The notes under the pieces are model-generated. The model saw only the letters and a program-made list of their open reading frames with translations, did not search any database and had not been told where the DNA came from. A DNA stretch of 64,000 nucleotides from Nocardioides marmoribigeumensis (GTDB lineage Bacteria; Actinomycetota; Actinomycetes; Propionibacteriales; Nocardioidaceae): positions 682,001 through 746,000 of the forward strand of contig NZ_JAVDYG010000001.1 in NCBI RefSeq assembly GCF_031458325.1, in the 5' to 3' direction. A program made the translations under genes and the position numbers. Position 1 is the first letter of the stretch. Each line of letters starts with the position of its first letter. Of the stretch, positions 53,072-61,184 are shown one piece after another.

Positions 53072-54539
53072 CTATCTGCGGGTGCGGGTGAGGTGGGTGG
53101 TGCCGCCGGGGTCGTAGGTGGTGGTGTAGGCGGGGTGGTGGATCTTGCGGTGGTGGGGGCCGCAGACCAGGGTGCCGTCGGCGAGGCTGGTCCGTCGGGA
53201 CAGGGCCCAGGGGGTCTTGTGGTGGGCGTGGCACCACGCGGCGGGGACGGTGCAGCCCTGCACGGTGCAGGTGCGGTGCTGCACGCGTAGTCCGATGCGC
53301 ATCGCCTGGGTGTGGAAGCGGGCCTTGCTGCCGACGTCGAGGACCTCGGACTTCGTGCCGAGCACGACGGGGATCAGGCCGTGCTCGGCGGCCAAGCGAC
53401 GGGCCTCGCCGGGGCTGATGAGGGTGCCGGTGTCCAGGACGCCGGGGGCCAGGCCGCCGAGGAGCGAGGCCAGGGTCATGGTCACCACGACGGTGAACGG
53501 CGATCCTCCCGTGGAGGGCAGGGCAAGCGGCCGGGAGGCGTTCGAGGAGCTCGCAGAACGCGCGGCCTCGTGCCTGGTCGCGGCTGATCCGACGGCCAGG
53601 GCGGGTCGGGTCCTCGACGAATCCGTCGTCCCTCCCGGTCTCGGTGCTGTCTCTCCTGGTCGCCGTGCTGTGGGTCCCGGTGCCCTTCTTGCGTCGCTTG
53701 CCGCGTCGCTTGCCGCGTCGCTTGCCGCGTCGCTTCCCGGTCGGGGAGGGCTGGTGGGTGGGTCGCTTGGGTGACTCGAGCGCGTGCAGGATCGAGCGGA
53801 ACAGGTCGCCGTCCAGGCGGGGCATGTCGATCACCGCGCGGGTGCGGCCGTTGCTGGTGTCACGGACCTTGCAGGTCGTGGCGGCGTGGGCGGCGTCTTC
53901 CTCCGCGGCGAGCCGGGCGGCCAGGGCGGCCTCGGCGCCCTCGGGGTCGATCACCTCGTGCAGGTGCCGGGCGAGGTTCGTCAGCTCCTCGGCGTCGTGG
54001 ACCCGGGCCAGGTCGAGCAGGTGGGCCTCGGCCTGGTCGCGCAGGACCGGCCCGACGTGCTCGGGAAGGTCGTCGACCGCCTTGACCACGACTGCTGCCT
54101 GCGCGGCGTCACAGGCACCAGCCCGCAGAGCCGCCCCGGTCAGACGACGCTCGCCGGCCAGCCGCAGCGCCTGCTTCACCTGCCGTGCCGCAGCCGGGCG
54201 GCCGGTGCGGGTGGCGTGGGCGAACCACGCCCCGGTGGTGGTCGCGACCGGCGTGGCGTGAGCGGCGACGTCGAGGGTCTCGGCGTGGGCGAGCGGCTCC
54301 GCGGTCAGACCCCGGAGCCGGGCCACCGCACGGTGGATCTCGACCACCGTCTCCGCGGTCTGCTGCTCATCGAGCAGCGACAGCGCCAGACCCGCCTCTC
54401 CCTCGGGGCCCAGGAGCCCGTCGAGGACCTCACCCAGACGACCGGAGAACCAGTGCACCCGATGCGCCCGCTCTCCGGTCGGGGTCACCGCAGCCGCGCC
54501 CGTCGGCGGGGTCTGCGGTGCTGCCTGGTCCTCGTCCAT
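53072..54539 (-). pseudogene. DUF222/HNH endonuclease (13E12 family), frameshifted
   Basis: The first frame, from MDEDQAAPQ, carries a DUF222 domain through the Arg/Lys-rich linker to ...RGRAFCELLERLPA; the HNH part is in another frame (FTVVVTMTLASLLGG ... CTVQGCTVPAAWCHAHHKTP ... LVCGPHHRKIHH). A one-base change near 53515-53530 breaks the frame. Otherwise all parts are intact, so it is a recent pseudogene, a sequencing error or a programmed shift. Such genes are numerous and mobile-looking in actinobacteria. Confidence 0.82.
53691..53738. repeat. 12-bp tandem repeat coding for GKRR
   Basis: Four copies of GCGTCGCTTGCC (last one changed) encode a GKRR-type repeat inside the DUF222-HNH gene, a highly basic linker probably contacting DNA. 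Confidence 0.85.
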
Positions 54540-54548
54540 GCAGACCAC

Positions 54549-54653
54549 TCAACCAGGCACCACCGACAATCCACGGAACCGAAAACCCCCTCTGACCTGC
54601 GGCTTTACGGACCGGATTCCGTCCACAGGCCGACAGAGCCGGACTCCACCGGA
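54549..54653. promoter_or_regulatory. AT-richer gap between endonuclease and sulfurtransferase genes
   Basis: About 105 bases of lower GC between two minus-strand genes. It contains a short inverted repeat ACGGA-N6-TCCGT near 54608-54623. It may hold the endonuclease promoter. Confidence 0.35.
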
Positions 54654-55505
54654 TCAGTCGCCGGTCTCCACCGGCCGCTCCGGGTCGGAGGTCCACCCGC
54701 TCCAGGAGCCGGCGTACAAGGCGGCCTCGACCCCCAGGGCGTGCAGGACGAACGCGTCGTGGGCGGCGGTCACGCCCGACCCGCACGAGACCCCGACGAC
54801 GGCGCCGGTGTCGGCGGCGCGCAGCGCGTCGGCGTACACCTCACGGAGATCCTCCTCCGGCCGGAACCGCGCCCCGGACCCGTCGCCGAGGTTGGCCGAC
54901 GTCGGGACGTTGCGCGCGCCGGGCACGTGCCCGGCAACCGGGTCGACGGGCTCGACGTCGCCCCGGAAGCGTTCGGGAGCCCGTGCGTCGAGCAGGACGC
55001 CGGACCGTGCGGCGCTCTCCGCTCCATCAGCATCGAGCACCGGGAGCCGGCCCGGGGCGGGCTCGAAGTCACCGTTGACCACGGGCCCCTCGCCCTCCTC
55101 GACGTGGCCACCGGAGGCGACCCAGGCCGACCAGCCTCCGTCGAGCAGGAGTACGTCGTCGTGGCCGTGGTGCCTCAGCAGCCACCACGCCCGGGCGGCG
55201 GCGAGACCGGACGTGTCGTCGTACACGACCACCGGCCTGCCGGTCGTGACCCCGGCCCGCCGCATCGCCCTGCCGAACCGCTCCAGGTCCGGCAGCGGGT
55301 GGCGTCCCCGGCCGTCGACCGGCGCGGCCGGCGGGTCGGAGAGCTCGGTCGGCAGGTCGACGTAGGCCGCGCCGGGGACGTGCCCGGCGAGGTACTGCTC
55401 GCGCCCGTCGGACCGGCCCATCTGCCACCGCACGTCGAGCACGGTCGCCTCGGGGAGCAGCTCGGCCAGGGACTCGGGAGAGATCAGGTCGCGCACGGCC
55501 GCCAC
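54654..55505 (-). CDS. Sulfurtransferase (thiosulfate/3-mercaptopyruvate type)
   Basis: 283 residues with tandem rhodanese domains. The N-terminal one is inactive (VVVYDDTSGLAAARAWWLLR); the C-terminal one has the loop SCGSGVTA with catalytic Cys241. CGSGVT is characteristic of 3-mercaptopyruvate sulfurtransferases. It transfers sulfur from thiosulfate or mercaptopyruvate to acceptors such as cyanide or thiols. Confidence 0.9.
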   Translation of the reverse strand: MAAVRDLISPESLAELLPEATVLDVRWQMGRSDGREQYLAGHVPGAAYVDLPTELSDPPAAPVDGRGRHPLPDLERFGRAMRRAGVTTGRPVVVYDDTSGLAAARAWWLLRHHGHDDVLLLDGGWSAWVASGGHVEEGEGPVVNGDFEPAPGRLPVLDADGAESAARSGVLLDARAPERFRGDVEPVDPVAGHVPGARNVPTSANLGDGSGARFRPEEDLREVYADALRAADTGAVVGVSCGSGVTAAHDAFVLHALGVEAALYAGSWSGWTSDPERPVETGD

Positions 55506-55520
55506 GCTACAGACGACGTC

Positions 55521-55898
55521 TCACAGGACGATCCGGGCGGGGTCGATCGCCTCCGCAGGCCACAGCACGTCGTTGCTGTCGAGGACCCACAGGCGCCCAG
55601 GTGACAGCAGCGCGGCCTCGCGCAGGATGCGGGCGAAGACCTCCTCGGACCGGCACTCGATGTACCACGAGGAGCCCTCCTCGGGTGGTTCGGCGTGCGT
55701 CGACTCGCTCTCACGCCAACCCTCGCGCCAGTCCGACTCCTGGTAGTCGTCCGACTCTGTCGACACGTTGAACAAGAATCCCGAGTCGAACCACTGGATG
55801 ACGCCCGGCCCGCTGTCAACGCCAGGCCTTGCTCGCCATGCCTCAGCGACCCGCTCCAGGGCGGCGCTGGTCGTTCCGATCAGGTAGGCACTCTTCAC
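55521..55898 (-). CDS. Acidic small protein, probable immunity protein
   Basis: 125 residues, acidic in the middle (STESDDYQESDWREGWRESE), no signal peptide or membrane helix. The ATG overlaps the stop of the upstream WXG-nuclease gene (ATGA). Position directly after a toxin-like gene, small size and acidity are typical of nuclease immunity proteins. No known family is recognised; GC looks lower than in the flanks. Function is inferred from context. Confidence 0.62.
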   Translation of the reverse strand: MKSAYLIGTTSAALERVAEAWRARPGVDSGPGVIQWFDSGFLFNVSTESDDYQESDWREGWRESESTHAEPPEEGSSWYIECRSEEVFARILREAALLSPGRLWVLDSNDVLWPAEAIDPARIVL

Positions 55899-57241
55899 AA
55901 CATCTCCTTCAGGATCATGACGAGCTCCTCTGGGTCACGAGCAACGATGACGCCTTTCAGCGCGGCGTCTCGCCACGCCCCTGGTCTCATCGTGGGCGCG
56001 TAGGCGATCGTCCGTCGGCCGGTGGTCTCCACCGTCTTGCCCACCTGCGCCTGGAGGCCCCGAGCCTTGAGCGACTTCACCTGGATGTTGAGCGAACCGA
56101 GATCGATGTCGAGCTCGCGAACTCTCCCATCCAACATCGGGACTTCGACGTTCACGCCCCTGATCGCGCCCGGGAACGCCCGCTCGACGTGGTTCGCGAT
56201 GTCGCCTACGAGCGGGTCGGGCGAGCTGAAGGTGCGGCGTCCACCAGCTGACGGTCCGCCGCGCACCCACCGCACGATGCAACCGGTCGCCGAGCCCAGC
56301 CCCTGGCGCAACCCGACCGTCGCCCGACGGACCTCAGCCACGCACGTGAGGCCGCGCGTCGCGGGGATGCAGCCGAGCGCCGCGAAGCCGACCTCCCAGA
56401 GCGACGCCCGCCCCTGCACGTGACGCGTGACCGCGTCCGCCAGCAGGACCACCGCCGCGGCGAGCACCACCCACACCAGCGGACCACCGAGGAGCAGCGC
56501 GACGACCCCCAGGACCGCGACGACGACCCTGGCCACCTGCACCACGACGTGCCAGGCCCGGGCGGCCCAGTCCTTGACCTTCTCCCAGCGGGAGCGCTCC
56601 GGGATCCCCGCCTCCGCGGCCTCGTGGATGCGGTCGGCTGCCGCGCGCCCGTCCGACTCGCGCAGGGCGAGGGCGTCCAGCGCGAGCCGACGCGCGGCCT
56701 CCAGACGCGACGCGGCCTCGGCCACGGCCGCGTCCGCTTGGGAGTGCGCGGCGCGCGCCGAGGCCAGCCGGGCCGTCGCGTCGCGGACCTGCTCAGGGCC
56801 CAGGGCCGGCGCCGTGCCCGCGAACGCCGGGACCGCGAGCGACAGCGTGTGCTCCGCGGCCCGCCTCGCCGCCGCCTCGGCCTGCTGCAGGTCCTCCCGA
56901 GCCACCCGCCCCCGCACCAGCGCAGCATCCGCATCGCCCTGGTGCACCTCCAGCCGCGCAGCCCACCACGACAACGCCGAGGCCGCCTGCCCGTAGGAGT
57001 CCGCGCACCGGCCCAGCTGCCCCGGCAGCTCACCTGCTCGCGCGCGGAACGCCTCGCCGGCCTCGCCGACCCACCGGCCGACCACCTCGTCCCCCATCAG
57101 CTGGGAGACCCGGCGCTGCGCCCACGCCGCGTCCTGCGCCACCTCGTCCCAACCTCGCGCCATGGTCCGCAGCGCCGACGGCGAGCCCGGGGTCGGGTCG
57201 CCGTCGAGGCCGAGCACCCACCAGTCGGTCGGCCGCGTCAC
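55895..57241 (-). CDS. WXG100-type polymorphic toxin with C-terminal PD-(D/E)XK nuclease domain
   Basis: 448 residues. The N-terminal part is helical with a W-V-G motif (GRWVGEAGEAF, W57) and the layout of WXG100/T7SS-exported proteins (two helices, then coiled region). A hydrophobic hairpin (about 235-280) follows. The C-terminal 85 residues match a PD-(D/E)XK nuclease pattern: ELDIDLGSLNIQVKS with D378, Q387 and K389 of the catalytic core, then IAYAPTMRPGA and VARDPEELV. A possible role is a DNase toxin exported by a type VII system. GTG at VTRPTDWW is preferred to a TTG 8 codons earlier. Confidence 0.72.
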   Translation of the reverse strand: MTRPTDWWVLGLDGDPTPGSPSALRTMARGWDEVAQDAAWAQRRVSQLMGDEVVGRWVGEAGEAFRARAGELPGQLGRCADSYGQAASALSWWAARLEVHQGDADAALVRGRVAREDLQQAEAAARRAAEHTLSLAVPAFAGTAPALGPEQVRDATARLASARAAHSQADAAVAEAASRLEAARRLALDALALRESDGRAAADRIHEAAEAGIPERSRWEKVKDWAARAWHVVVQVARVVVAVLGVVALLLGGPLVWVVLAAAVVLLADAVTRHVQGRASLWEVGFAALGCIPATRGLTCVAEVRRATVGLRQGLGSATGCIVRWVRGGPSAGGRRTFSSPDPLVGDIANHVERAFPGAIRGVNVEVPMLDGRVRELDIDLGSLNIQVKSLKARGLQAQVGKTVETTGRRTIAYAPTMRPGAWRDAALKGVIVARDPEELVMILKEML

Positions 57242-57335
57242 GTGTCCCCCGCTCGTCGGCTGCAAGTGCCAGGACCGTAAGCCGCCCCGCCCGATCGCCC
57301 CGAAAGTTCTCCACAGCCCCCCGCCGCGCCCGCCG

Positions 57336-57415
57336 GCGTACTCCGACGTACGTGCTGGACATATCGCCCACGAGCAGCACGTACGTCGGAGTACGCGGGT
57401 ACGTCGGAGTACGCG
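57336..57415. repeat. 22-bp inverted repeat and 17-bp direct repeat between tdk and the toxin gene
   Basis: Perfect 22-bp arms (57336-57357 and 57375-57396) flank a 17-base loop. The second arm's GTACGTCGGAGTACGCG portion is repeated directly at 57399-57415. It may be a tdk terminator, a regulator site or a repeated element. Both neighbouring genes are on the minus strand. Confidence 0.8.
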
Positions 57416-57457
57416 CGGGCGGGGCGGGCGGGGCGGGGCGGCGGGCGGGGGCCGGGG

Positions 57458-58111
57458 TCAGCCGAACGGCAGGGGGTCGCCGATCATCGAGACGGCCCGG
57501 GCACGGGCGGAGGTCATCCGGCGGCGGTGGTGCTGGCGGCAGAGCACCTCGTAGCCGATCTCGGCCGGGGTCTCGTCGAGGTCGGCGACGTCACCGACCA
57601 CGATGACGTCGCCCTCGGTGACCATCTCGCCGTTCTCGGTGCGCGCGTTGTGGGTGGCACGCTTGCCGCACCAGCACAGCGCCTCGACCTGGAGGGTCTG
57701 GATGCGGTCGGCGAGCTCGATGAGCCGCGCGGAGCCGGCGAAGAGCGAGGTGCGGAAGTCGGTGAGGATGCCGAAGCAGAACACGTCGATCTGGAGCTCG
57801 TCGACGATGCGGGCGAGCTGGTCGACCTGCCGTGGCGTGTAGAACTGCGCCTCGTCGCAGATGAGGTAGTCGATGCGCGCGCCGTGGGTCAGGGAGTCGA
57901 CGACGTAGTGCCAGAAGTCGAGGTCCGGCCCCACCTCGAGCGCCTCGTGGACCAGCCCGAGGCGGGAGGACACGCGCGCGGACCCGGCCCGGTCGTGGCT
58001 GGTGAAGATCCGCCCCACGCGACCCCGGGCGGCGTAGTTGTGGTTGGTCTGCAGCGCCAGGGTCGACTTGCCGGAGTCCATCGTGCCGGTGAAGTAGAGG
58101 AGCTCAGCCAC
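57458..58111 (-). CDS. tdk: Thymidine kinase (type II)
   Basis: 217 residues. P-loop GTMDSGKST (Lys15), DEAQFY (catalytic Glu), and zinc-binding CWCGKRATHNAR with a further Cys in VLCRQHH. It phosphorylates thymidine in nucleotide salvage. The GTG start is used (VAELLYFTG); upstream codons lack support. Confidence 0.93.
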   Translation of the reverse strand: MAELLYFTGTMDSGKSTLALQTNHNYAARGRVGRIFTSHDRAGSARVSSRLGLVHEALEVGPDLDFWHYVVDSLTHGARIDYLICDEAQFYTPRQVDQLARIVDELQIDVFCFGILTDFRTSLFAGSARLIELADRIQTLQVEALCWCGKRATHNARTENGEMVTEGDVIVVGDVADLDETPAEIGYEVLCRQHHRRRMTSARARAVSMIGDPLPFG

Positions 58112-58128
58112 CGCGCAATCCAAGCACG

Positions 58129-59253
58129 TCAGGAGACGAGGACCGGGACCAGCATCTCCGCTGGGGTGAGCGAGCCGTGCATGCCCACGAGCCGTGCCTC
58201 GTAGGGGAAGTCGCGCGAGCTGAGCACCGCCGTCGTGCCCCGAGCGGCGATGACCACGTCGCCGATCCGCGGCCGGACCTGGGGGGCGACCTCCCCGAAC
58301 CAGCCGGTGGCGAAGGCCTCGTCGCGCGGCAGCACGAGAGCACGGTCGCCGAGGACGGAGCGCCAGGTCGCGACGACCGAGTCGACCGCGCCGGCGGGGC
58401 AGTAGAGGTGCCGGAACCGCGCCTCTCCCCCGAGCAGCGCCACGCCGTCGCGCAGCTCGGGGAGGGCGTCGACGTCGACCCGCGAGGCCTCGTCGGCGTC
58501 GACCATGCCGTGGTCGGCGATGACGACGATGCGTACGTCGGCCGGGAGCGTCTCGCGCAGCCGCTCGGCCGCCTGGTCGGTCATCGACAGCTGGGTCCGC
58601 CACTGCGCGGAGTCGACGCCGTAGCGGTGGCCCGTCCAGTCGAGGTCGCCGTCGTAGACGTAGGTGAGCGAGGGCACCTGGGAGGACGCGGCCTGCACCG
58701 CGACGATGCGCTCGCCCCACCGGTCGGCGCCGACGAACCCGGCCCCCCGCGAGGACGCGTCGGTCAGCCCGGACCCGACGAACTCCCGCTTGTTGACCGC
58801 GGTCGTGGTCACGCCCTGCGCGGCCAGCCGACCGAAGATCGTCGGGTGCGGCTGCCACTCCGCGGAGCTGACGTCCTTGCTCCACTGGAGGTGGTTGATC
58901 AGCCGGTCGGTGCCGGGGATGCGGGCGGTGAACCCGACGATCCCGTGCCCGCCGGGCGGCATGCCCGTGCCCAACGAGGTCAGTGAGGTCGCGGTCGTGG
59001 ACGGCACCCCGGCCGTCGCCAGCGCGGAGCCCGCGAGGAGCGAGGCGAGGAAGGGCGCGTCCTCGGGGTGGTCGGCGAGCAGCTCGCGACCCAGCCCGTC
59101 GACGAGGAACACGACGTAGCTGCCCGCCTCGGGCAGCACCAGGCCCTCGGGCGAGGACTCGAGCGGCCTCCCGATCGCGCGCGCGACCGCGGGGAGGACG
59201 TCCGCCAGCGAGTGGTCGCCGTACGCCGGGGCGACGAAGTCGTCAGCCGTCAC
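58129..59253 (-). CDS. Alkaline phosphatase/nucleotide pyrophosphatase superfamily protein
   Basis: 374 residues, type I phosphodiesterase/nucleotide pyrophosphatase fold: VFLVDGLGRELL (metal-binding Asp), PSTTATSLTSLGTG (nucleophilic Thr), YDGDLDWTGHRYG, and VVIADHGMVDAD. It hydrolyses phosphodiester or pyrophosphate bonds; no signal peptide is seen, so it is probably cytosolic. It lies 1 base after the DUF5998 gene and 17 bases before tdk. Confidence 0.87.
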   Translation of the reverse strand: MTADDFVAPAYGDHSLADVLPAVARAIGRPLESSPEGLVLPEAGSYVVFLVDGLGRELLADHPEDAPFLASLLAGSALATAGVPSTTATSLTSLGTGMPPGGHGIVGFTARIPGTDRLINHLQWSKDVSSAEWQPHPTIFGRLAAQGVTTTAVNKREFVGSGLTDASSRGAGFVGADRWGERIVAVQAASSQVPSLTYVYDGDLDWTGHRYGVDSAQWRTQLSMTDQAAERLRETLPADVRIVVIADHGMVDADEASRVDVDALPELRDGVALLGGEARFRHLYCPAGAVDSVVATWRSVLGDRALVLPRDEAFATGWFGEVAPQVRPRIGDVVIAARGTTAVLSSRDFPYEARLVGMHGSLTPAEMLVPVLVS

Positions 59254-59254
59254 G

Positions 59255-59890
59255 TCAGCGGTGCGTCCGCAGTCCGGTCGCCCCCGTGCCCGGTCCGGCG
59301 GCGGTGCGGGCCGAGAGCGCGGCGGAGAACTCCAGCAGGTCCCGGACGGCGCCGGGGCCCTCGGCCGCCTCGCTGACCCGCAGCGAGAAGTCGTCGGAGG
59401 CCACCATGCCGGTGTAGCCGTGGTCGGCCTCGCAGCCGGGGTCGCTGCAGATCGCCGGCTCGAGGTCGATGCGTCCGGACGCGCCCCACCCGATCGTGAG
59501 GACGGCCTCGGCGGCCAGGGACGGGTCGGTGCGCTGGGCGTCGGGCTCGGTCACCATGCGGCTCACGACCACGTTGCGGATCGAGGAGACGTTGACCGCC
59601 TCGGTCGTCGAGGAGGTGTAGGGCGCCGGGAGCAGGTCGTCCGGGGCGTGGTCGTCGGTGTGGGCCAGGATCAGCCGGGTCGGGGTGAGCACGAGGACCG
59701 TGACGTGGCGACGCACCTCGTCGCGCTCGTCGATGGTCGGCTCGTGGTGCACCAGGTGGGCCTCGACGAGCTCACCGGCCACCGCTGCGAAGACCGCGTC
59801 GGCCACGACGTCGGGGTAGTACCCGGACTGCTCGATGGCGGTGCGGAGGTCGTGGGAACGGTCGGTGACCCTCTGGTCGCGGGCGGACAT
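59255..59890 (-). CDS. DUF5998 family protein
   Basis: 211 residues, cytosolic. The family core shows VTVLVLTPTRLILAHTDDHA, ICSDPGCEADHGYTGMV (Cys/His pattern) and SLRVSEAAEG. Function unknown. It directly precedes the phosphodiesterase gene, as is common in actinobacteria, so the two probably act together. Confidence 0.82.
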   Translation of the reverse strand: MSARDQRVTDRSHDLRTAIEQSGYYPDVVADAVFAAVAGELVEAHLVHHEPTIDERDEVRRHVTVLVLTPTRLILAHTDDHAPDDLLPAPYTSSTTEAVNVSSIRNVVVSRMVTEPDAQRTDPSLAAEAVLTIGWGASGRIDLEPAICSDPGCEADHGYTGMVASDDFSLRVSEAAEGPGAVRDLLEFSAALSARTAAGPGTGATGLRTHR

Positions 59891-59903
59891 GCGGGTCAGT
59901 CTG

Positions 59904-61184
59904 TCACGGGCCCGAGCCCGGTCCGCCGACCCTCACGGACGGCGCCGCGACCCCGTCCTGGGCGTCGGTGAGGTGGCGGTGCAGGTCGAGGAGGAGCACC
60001 GCGGCCGCGAGGGACCCGCCGACCGTCACGACCACCCAGAGCGCCGCGAGCCCGTGGCCGATGAGCAGGCCGGCGATGGCCGGGCCCAGCACCATCGCGA
60101 CCGTCCACGTGCTCGACCCGAGCGCGTCGTAGTGGCCACGCAGGTGCCCCGGCGCGAGGTCGTTGACCAGGACCGGGTGCACCGGCGAGAACAGCGTCTC
60201 CCCCAGCCCGAACACCGCGAGGCCCACCACCATCAGCACGACCGCCGGTGCGGTCGCGAGCAGCCCGCCCACCGCCACCAGCGTCCACGAGACCGCCCAC
60301 ACCGCCGCGCACGCGGCCAGGACGCGGCTGCGGCGGCGTCCGCGGACGACCCGCAGCGCCACCATCTGGCCGCCGACGATCGCAGCGGTGTTGGCGGCGA
60401 ACGCCGGTCCCAGCACCCACACGGGCAGGTCGGCGACCTCGACGACGTACGCCGCGAAGCCGGACTCGACCTGCGCGTAGCCGAAGGTGAGGAGCAGCAG
60501 CACCGTCAGCGCGACCCGGCGCAGCGTCGCGTCGGCGAGCATCTCGCGCCACCCGGCGAGCGTGAGGCGGTCCCGGTCGACCGGCACCCGGCCGGTGGCG
60601 GGTGGCAGGGACAGCACGATCGCGGCGAAGCCGAGGAAGGTCAGGCCGTCGAGGAGGTAGAGCACCTCGAAGGTGCGGGGCCGGCCGACGTCGACCAGCG
60701 TCGCACTGACCAGGCCGCCCACGCCGAGACCGGCGTTGAGCAGCATGAAGTTGAGCCCGACCACGTGCTCCCGCAGGGCGGCGGGGACCAGGCGCGGGAT
60801 CATCGAGCTCGACGCGGGCCACATCCAGGCGTGGCCGAGCGCGACCGCACCCGTCACCAGGAACGCCCCCCGGACGGTCTGCACCTGCGACAGCAGGGCC
60901 GTGCCGACCGCCTCGACCAGCAGGGCGCCGACCAGCACGGGCCGCGCGCCGAGCCGGTCGACGAGCGCGCCGCACAGCGGTGTCGTGACCAGCCCGACCA
61001 CGCCCATCCCGGCCAGCACCAGCCCGACGGTCGCGGTCGGGAGGTCGCGGACCTTCGCGAGGTAGACGAAGAGGAAGGGCAGCGTCAGCCCGCTGCCGAC
61101 CGCGGTCAGCGCGACCCCGAGGAAGTAGCGGCGCACGACGGGGTCGAGCCGGCCCAGGAGCAGCCGGTCCCAGGCGGTGCTCAC
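59904..61184 (-). CDS. MFS transporter
   Basis: 426 residues with about 12 membrane helices. The loop after helix 2 (CGALVDRLGARPVLVG) is the MFS signature. It looks like a drug or metabolite exporter; the substrate is unknown. GTG at VSTAWDRLL overlaps the stop of the acetyltransferase gene (GTGA). Confidence 0.87.
   Translation of the reverse strand: MSTAWDRLLLGRLDPVVRRYFLGVALTAVGSGLTLPFLFVYLAKVRDLPTATVGLVLAGMGVVGLVTTPLCGALVDRLGARPVLVGALLVEAVGTALLSQVQTVRGAFLVTGAVALGHAWMWPASSSMIPRLVPAALREHVVGLNFMLLNAGLGVGGLVSATLVDVGRPRTFEVLYLLDGLTFLGFAAIVLSLPPATGRVPVDRDRLTLAGWREMLADATLRRVALTVLLLLTFGYAQVESGFAAYVVEVADLPVWVLGPAFAANTAAIVGGQMVALRVVRGRRRSRVLAACAAVWAVSWTLVAVGGLLATAPAVVLMVVGLAVFGLGETLFSPVHPVLVNDLAPGHLRGHYDALGSSTWTVAMVLGPAIAGLLIGHGLAALWVVVTVGGSLAAAVLLLDLHRHLTDAQDGVAAPSVRVGGPGSGP

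Noticed and set aside
55521-57241. Contact-dependent inhibition or Rhs toxin
   Set aside because: No Rhs/YD repeats, filament domain or processing motif; the N-terminal W-V-G layout fits a type VII substrate better.
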